Shown in pieces: positions 5,920 to 8,541 of a stretch of DNA of 8,541 nucleotides. Position 1 is the stretch's first letter. The number at the start of each line of letters is the position of its first letter. A program made the translations under genes and the position numbers. Below the pieces are notes generated by a model. It made no database searches, was not told the DNA's origin, and saw only the letters and a list, made by a program, of their open reading frames with translations. Origin of the DNA: an uncultured Oscillospiraceae bacterium (GTDB lineage Bacteria > Bacillota > Clostridia > Oscillospirales > Oscillospiraceae). The stretch is from positions 1-8,541 of the forward strand of contig CAKUAM010000086.1 in NCBI GenBank assembly GCA_934636305.1, read 5' to 3'.

Positions 5920-5948
5920 ATCCTACCATAGTTATCCTAGTTTGTCAA
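5920..5948 (-). promoter_or_regulatory. Strong sigma-A promoter for cysK
   Basis: On the minus strand a consensus -35 TTGACA (5943-5948) is followed after 17 bp by TAGGAT (5920-5925), with TGG just upstream forming an extended -10. Transcription should start near 5913, giving a leader of about 350 nt to cysK. TAGGATA occurs twice, at 5919-5925 and 5933-5939, 14 bp apart, the first copy covering the -10. CCTA/TAGG arms also flank the -35. Either could be an operator, possibly for the Rrf2 regulator. Confidence 0.75.
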
Positions 5949-5976
5949 TAGGTTTCCTGTGTTTTATTTTTGCTGC

Positions 5977-6003
5977 AAAAAACGGTGCCAACCGGCACCG
6001 TTT
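5977..6003 (-). terminator. Rho-independent terminator of ridA
   Basis: A perfect 10-bp stem, AAACGGTGCC (5980-5989) and GGCACCGTTT (5994-6003), encloses a 4-nt loop and is followed on the minus strand by a T run (5977-5982, partly in the stem). It stands about 67 bp after the ridA stop and about 30 bp before the cysK promoter, insulating the two genes. Confidence 0.88.
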
Positions 6004-6070
6004 CCGCGTACCATATTTTTTACAACAGATCCACGTCCCAGTACGCCCGAACTTCAATCTCCAGCACCGC

Positions 6071-6445
6071 TTACAGCACCGCAATGCACTCGATCTCAAC
6101 AAGCGCATCCTTCGGCAGACGCGCAACCTCCACCGCGCTGCGTGCCGGGCAGGCATCCTGGAAAAACGTCGCGTACACACCGTTCATGGCCGCGAAGTTG
6201 TTCATATCGCTGAGGAACACCGTGGTCTTGACCACGTGCTCCATCCCGGCTCCTGCCTGGGCCAGCACATTTCTGCAGTTTTCCAGCGACTGGCGCGTCT
6301 GCGCCTCAATGCCCTCGGTCATCACGCCGGTGGCCGGATCAATGGGCAGCTGGCCGGATGTGATGACAAGATTCCCGGCCTGAATCCCCTGAGAATACGG
6401 GCCAATGGCTGCCGGAGCCTGTTTCGTTGCAAGAACAGTTTTCAT
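6071..6445 (-). CDS. ridA: RidA family reactive-intermediate deaminase
   Basis: RidA (124 residues) hydrolyses reactive enamine/imine products such as 2-aminoacrylate released by PLP enzymes, as a trimer in the cytoplasm. Typical features are AAIGPYSQGIQAGNLVITSGQLPIDP (Tyr17, Gly31), the middle helix region, the substrate-binding Arg102 in CPARSAVEVARLP and Glu119 in VEIECIAVL near the end. Length and ends match the family. The ATG at 6445 has an AGGAGGA site about 8 nt upstream. The frame stays open to 6520, but those 25 residues are unlike RidA and would start upstream of the promoter. It is a single-gene unit with its own promoter and terminator, divergent from the MATE gene. Its place next to cysK suits a role in limiting damage from cysteine and serine metabolism. 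After the stop the same frame continues for 16 codons (see findings). Confidence 0.95.
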   Translation of the reverse strand: MKTVLATKQAPAAIGPYSQGIQAGNLVITSGQLPIDPATGVMTEGIEAQTRQSLENCRNVLAQAGAGMEHVVKTTVFLSDMNNFAAMNGVYATFFQDACPARSAVEVARLPKDALVEIECIAVL

Positions 6446-6462
6446 GTGTTGCTTCCTCCTAT

Positions 6463-6476
6463 GCGTCAGCTGACGC
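6463..6476. promoter_or_regulatory. Perfect 14-bp palindrome in the ridA leader
   Basis: GCGTCAGCTGACGC is fully self-complementary and sits between the ridA -10 (6492-6497) and its ribosome site (about 6453-6459). It could be a repressor site just downstream of the transcription start, or form a small hairpin next to the ribosome site. No regulator can be named from the sequence. Confidence 0.4.
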
Positions 6477-6491
6477 TTTCTTTCGCGTATG

Positions 6492-6520
6492 AGTGTAGCA
6501 TTTTCTGCAGGACTCGTCAA
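6492..6520 (-). promoter_or_regulatory. Sigma-A promoter for ridA
   Basis: On the minus strand TTGACG (6515-6520) is followed after 17 bp by TACACT (6492-6497), preceded by TGC, an extended -10. Transcription should start near 6485, about 40 nt before the ridA ATG. It is back to back with the MATE promoter, with only 18 bp between the two -35 elements. Confidence 0.75.
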
Positions 6521-6538
6521 TAGTGAACACCGCCCGGA

Positions 6539-6567
6539 TTGCTTTTGCGTTTTCCGCGTGCTAGAAT
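6539..6567 (+). promoter_or_regulatory. Sigma-A promoter for the MATE transporter
   Basis: TTGCTT (6539-6544) is followed after 17 bp by TAGAAT (6562-6567), with TGC directly upstream as an extended -10. Transcription should start near 6574, giving a leader of about 28 nt that holds the AGGAAAGAGG ribosome site. Confidence 0.75.
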
Positions 6568-6601
6568 AATATTATCATAAAGCAGGAAAGAGGCATCAGC
6601 C

Positions 6602-7978
6602 ATGAGCAGCACAGCACACACAGGTGCCCCGCTCCTTGTGCGGGAGAAGTCCTTCTACCAGACCTTTTTAAAGCTGGCCGGGACACTGATTCTTGAGCAG
6701 GCGGTCATTCTGAGCGTCAATCTTGCAGACAATCTTATGATCGGCCGCTACAGTGAAACTGCGCTGGCTGCCGTCGCCGCAGTCAACCAGATCGTGTTCG
6801 TTGTCCAGCAGATCATCTATGGCGTTACAAACGGCGTGATCGTACTGGCAAGCCAGTATTGGGGCAAAAAGAGCACCGGCCCCATCCGGCAGCTGACTGC
6901 GCTGGGCCTGCGCATTGAGCTTCTTGTCTCGCTGCTTCTTTTCGCCGTAACCTCGTTTTTTCCACGCCAGTGTGTGGCACTTTTTGTCACGGACGAGGCC
7001 ATCATCTCGGAGGGTGCGCGCTATCTCGGTGTGATCCGGTTCACGTTCCCGGTCTTTGCCGTGACGACGGTGCTGCTGGGCGTGATGCGCAGCGTGGAGA
7101 CGGTCAGCCTGGCCTTTAAGGTCTCTCTCATTTCTCTCATCACCAACTGCATCATCAACTACATTCTCATCTTTGGCCGCTTCGGCGCGCCGGAGCTCGG
7201 GGTTGTCGGCGCCGCCGTCGGTACGCTGGCCGCGCGCGTGCTGGAATGCATCATTGTCTGCGTCTATGTGTTCCGCCGGGATCGCAAGCTGCAGCTGCAG
7301 CCCCGTGATCTTCTGCAGGCGGATGGCCCGCTGCGCAGTGACTATCTGCATACGGCGACCCCCATTGTGCTGCAGGCTGCCATGTGGGGCGTTCTGAACG
7401 CCATCCAGACTGCCATTCTCGGCCACATGACCGCAAATGCCATTGCAGCCTACTCCATCTCCTCCACGGCCTTTCTGCTGCTCAAGGTCACGTCCGTCGG
7501 CGCATGTACGGCTGCATCCATTCTGGTTGGCAAGCAGATCGGCAGCGGCGATCTGCAAACGCTGCGCACCATGGTCTACACCATGCAGCTGCTGTTTGTC
7601 GGGCTCGGGCTTATTCTTGGCGCGGCGCTGTTTGTTCTGCGGATCCCGCTGTTGGCCATCTACCGCATTTCCGAGGAAACGCGGGCACTTGCCAATGCAT
7701 TCCTCATCATTCAGAGTGTCGTCATCTGCACCATGTCCTATCAGATGCCGACCAACGCCGGCATTCTGCGCGGCGGCGGCGACACAAAATACGCGCTCAT
7801 CCTTGATCTTATCTCGTTCTGGCTCATTGTCATTCCCATCTCGTATCTGGCCGCGTTCCGCTGGGGGCTGTCGCCGGTGATCGTTGTGATTCTGCTCAAT
7901 TCGGATCAGGTTTTCAAGTGCATCCCGGCCTTTATCCGTGTAAACCGGTTCCATTGGGTCCGTTCTTTGACCAGATAG
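6602..7978 (+). CDS. MATE family multidrug/metabolite efflux transporter
   Basis: This 458-residue polytopic membrane protein has about twelve hydrophobic segments arranged as two related halves, as in the MATE (NorM/DinF-like) family. These antiporters use a sodium or proton gradient to export cationic drugs or metabolites. Helix 1 includes LAGTLILEQAVILSVNLADNLMIGR (26-49), followed by ALAAVAAVNQIVFVVQQIIYGVTNG, and the first half contains a typical GLGxVGAAVGT-like segment (ELGVVGAAVGTLAARVLE, 198-215). The second half carries NAIQTAILGHMTANAIAAYSI (266-286) and NAGILRGGGDTKYALILDLISFWLIVIPISYL (385-416), the conserved GxLRGxGD-type signature. The ATG at 6602 has a purine-rich site about 8 nt upstream. 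It is divergent from ridA; no terminator was seen after it, so transcripts may run into the 8054 gene. The substrate is not predictable from sequence. Confidence 0.95.
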   Translation: MSSTAHTGAPLLVREKSFYQTFLKLAGTLILEQAVILSVNLADNLMIGRYSETALAAVAAVNQIVFVVQQIIYGVTNGVIVLASQYWGKKSTGPIRQLTALGLRIELLVSLLLFAVTSFFPRQCVALFVTDEAIISEGARYLGVIRFTFPVFAVTTVLLGVMRSVETVSLAFKVSLISLITNCIINYILIFGRFGAPELGVVGAAVGTLAARVLECIIVCVYVFRRDRKLQLQPRDLLQADGPLRSDYLHTATPIVLQAAMWGVLNAIQTAILGHMTANAIAAYSISSTAFLLLKVTSVGACTAASILVGKQIGSGDLQTLRTMVYTMQLLFVGLGLILGAALFVLRIPLLAIYRISEETRALANAFLIIQSVVICTMSYQMPTNAGILRGGGDTKYALILDLISFWLIVIPISYLAAFRWGLSPVIVVILLNSDQVFKCIPAFIRVNRFHWVRSLTR

Positions 7979-7991
7979 CGTGAAATGTCTC

Positions 7992-8020
7992 TTGCCAGAC
8001 GTCCAGATTTCGGATATAAT
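7992..8020 (+). promoter_or_regulatory. Near-consensus promoter of the small membrane protein gene
   Basis: TTGCCA (7992-7997) and a perfect TATAAT (8015-8020) are 17 bp apart, beginning only 13 bp after the MATE stop. The 9-mer ATAATTGTT occurs at 8016-8024 and again at 8027-8035, 11 bp apart. The first copy overlaps the -10, and the second supplies another -10-like CATAAT. Confidence 0.8.
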
Positions 8021-8053
8021 TGTTACATAATTGTTCAGAACAGGAGGCTACTT

Positions 8054-8323
8054 ATGATGTTGCATGCACACAAGCCAAAAAAGCAGGCCTGGATTGAGAC
8101 GGAGGGAATTGAGCTCAGCACCCTCGCGCTGATTGTCGGCGGGACCGTCGCACTGATTGCCGCAGCCGGCCATCTGAGCCAGTACCTGTGCAGCCGCCGC
8201 GCCGCACGGCGGGAGCTTAAAAAGCAGCTGACGCCGCTGCAGGATCAGCTGTGCGAGCTGCGCACCGAAAATGCACAGCTGCGCACAGAGGTTGCAGAGC
8301 TGAAAGCCAAGGCTGCAGAATAA
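8054..8323 (+). CDS. Small membrane protein with one transmembrane helix and a C-terminal coiled coil
   Basis: This encodes 89 residues that I do not recognise as a named family. The N terminus is basic (HAHKPKKQAW), followed by a single hydrophobic helix (about 21-43, ELSTLALIVGGTVALIAAAGHL), then a strongly basic stretch (SRRAARRELKKQ, 48-59), which suggests the C terminus is cytoplasmic. Residues about 56-86 form a heptad-like leucine pattern (LKKQLTPLQDQLCELRTENAQLRTEVAELKA), a clear coiled coil that may oligomerise. The ATG at 8054 is chosen for its AGGAGG site 6 nt upstream; an upstream in-frame start at 7985 lies before the promoter. The gene has its own near-consensus promoter and a strong terminator, so it is a well-expressed single unit. 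Its job is unknown. FtsB/FtsL-like or membrane-scaffold proteins have this shape, but no specific signature supports that. Confidence 0.85.
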   Translation: MMLHAHKPKKQAWIETEGIELSTLALIVGGTVALIAAAGHLSQYLCSRRAARRELKKQLTPLQDQLCELRTENAQLRTEVAELKAKAAE

Positions 8324-8336
8324 TGCCCCATACACG

Positions 8337-8375
8337 AACCCCCGCCCTCTGCCAGACAGAAGGCGGGGGTTTATA
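8337..8375 (+). terminator. Strong GC-rich terminator after the small membrane protein gene
   Basis: AACCCCCGCC (8337-8346) pairs perfectly with GGCGGGGGTT (8362-8371). Four more pairs follow after one mismatch, enclosing a 5-nt loop. The T tract is interrupted (TTTATAT). It lies 13 bp after the stop codon at 8323. Confidence 0.85.
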
Positions 8376-8387
8376 TGTCCTGGGAAT

Positions 8388-8480
8388 GTCTCCGGCGGCG
8401 CGTCAGAAGCGGTCTGCGCCGAACGTGATATTTCTGAAATTTTCAACTTTGTTCAGTCTCCGACGGCGCGTCAGAAACGG
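8388..8480. repeat. Two direct copies of a 25-bp repeat
   Basis: A 25-bp unit at 8388-8412 recurs at 8456-8480 with 23 of 25 identical bases. Both begin GTCTCCG and contain CGGCGCGTCAGAA. The copies start 68 bp apart and the similarity fades after a further few bases (GCGCCgaACG against aCGCCagAACG). They lie after the terminator, outside any convincing gene. Confidence 0.65.
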
Positions 8481-8535
8481 CCACGCCAGAACGAGCCGCC
8501 GTAAACGCCGTCTCTGATCCTCTGTGGCCGTTTCT
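8473..8535. repeat. 12-bp inverted repeat near the window edge
   Basis: AGAAACGGCCAC (8473-8484) and GTGGCCGTTTCT (8524-8535) are perfect complements around 39 bp. That loop contains CGCCGTC (8506-8512), complementary to GACGGCG at 8462-8468. The plus strand continues with a T-rich tail cut by the window end. It may be a folded RNA, a repeat element or the end of a gene lying beyond the window. Confidence 0.5.
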
Positions 8536-8541
8536 TCCTTT

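Noticed and set aside
6446..6520. Upstream start for ridA
   Set aside because: The 25 added residues are unlike RidA and the start would lie at the promoter -35; the ATG at 6445 has a good AGGAGG site.
6668..7954. 428-codon minus-strand open frame opposite the MATE gene
   Set aside because: It is the antisense shadow of a clear MATE gene; its product is an Asp/Gln/His/Arg-rich string without domains and has no promoter or ribosome site.
1..8541. CRISPR array, tRNA, rRNA, integrase or transposase genes
   Set aside because: No regularly spaced repeats, cloverleaf or rRNA signature, or recombinase motifs were seen on either strand.

Overview
The window looks like a chromosomal segment of a moderately GC-rich, low-toxicity-gene-density Firmicute, most likely an anaerobic member of the class Clostridia (Oscillospiraceae/Butyricicoccaceae-like). 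The basis is strong AGGAGG-type ribosome sites, sigma-A promoters with 17-bp spacers, a KdpDE-like two-component pair, and a CymR-like Rrf2 regulator beside cysK and mnmA. The genus is inference only. No rRNA, tRNA, CRISPR array, phage gene or transposase was seen.

Layout. Positions 1-150 hold no recognisable gene. A minus-strand operon runs from a promoter at about 2318-2346 to a terminator at 151-192. It encodes a short KdpD-type histidine kinase (1174-2295), a KdpE/OmpR-type response regulator (498-1205) and a 68-residue protein of unknown role (287-493). The promoter carries a symmetric array of 11-bp-spaced half-sites, which suggests autoregulation. A perfect 20-bp-arm hairpin (2431-2474) separates it from the next minus-strand operon: an HD-domain protein (3962-4525), the tRNA 2-thiouridylase MnmA (2881-3972) and an Rrf2 regulator ending in Tyr-Val-Ile (2468-2887), each overlapping the next by a few bases.

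Upstream, also on the minus strand, is cysK (4630-5562) with its own terminator. A strong promoter at 5920-5948 implies a leader of about 350 nt. That leader contains a possible 16-codon leader peptide and a 167-bp MITE-like inverted-repeat element ending only about 30 bp from the cysK start codon. ridA (6071-6445, minus) follows and is divergent from a MATE efflux transporter (6602-7978, plus); both promoters fit sigma-A well. A small plus-strand gene (8054-8323) encodes one membrane helix followed by a coiled coil, and has its own near-consensus promoter and a strong terminator. The last 170 bp carry two copies of a 25-bp repeat and a 12-bp inverted repeat.

How the genes fit together. The centre is a sulfur-metabolism neighbourhood: CysK makes cysteine, MnmA uses cysteine-derived sulfur for tRNA thiolation, and the Rrf2 protein resembles CymR, which in Bacillus and Staphylococcus works with CysK as a cysteine sensor. 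RidA removes reactive enamine/imine products of PLP enzymes. The flanks are sensing (KdpDE-like) and efflux (MATE) genes. The most interesting features are the cysK leader with its MITE, the CymR-like C terminus, and the two-component operator.
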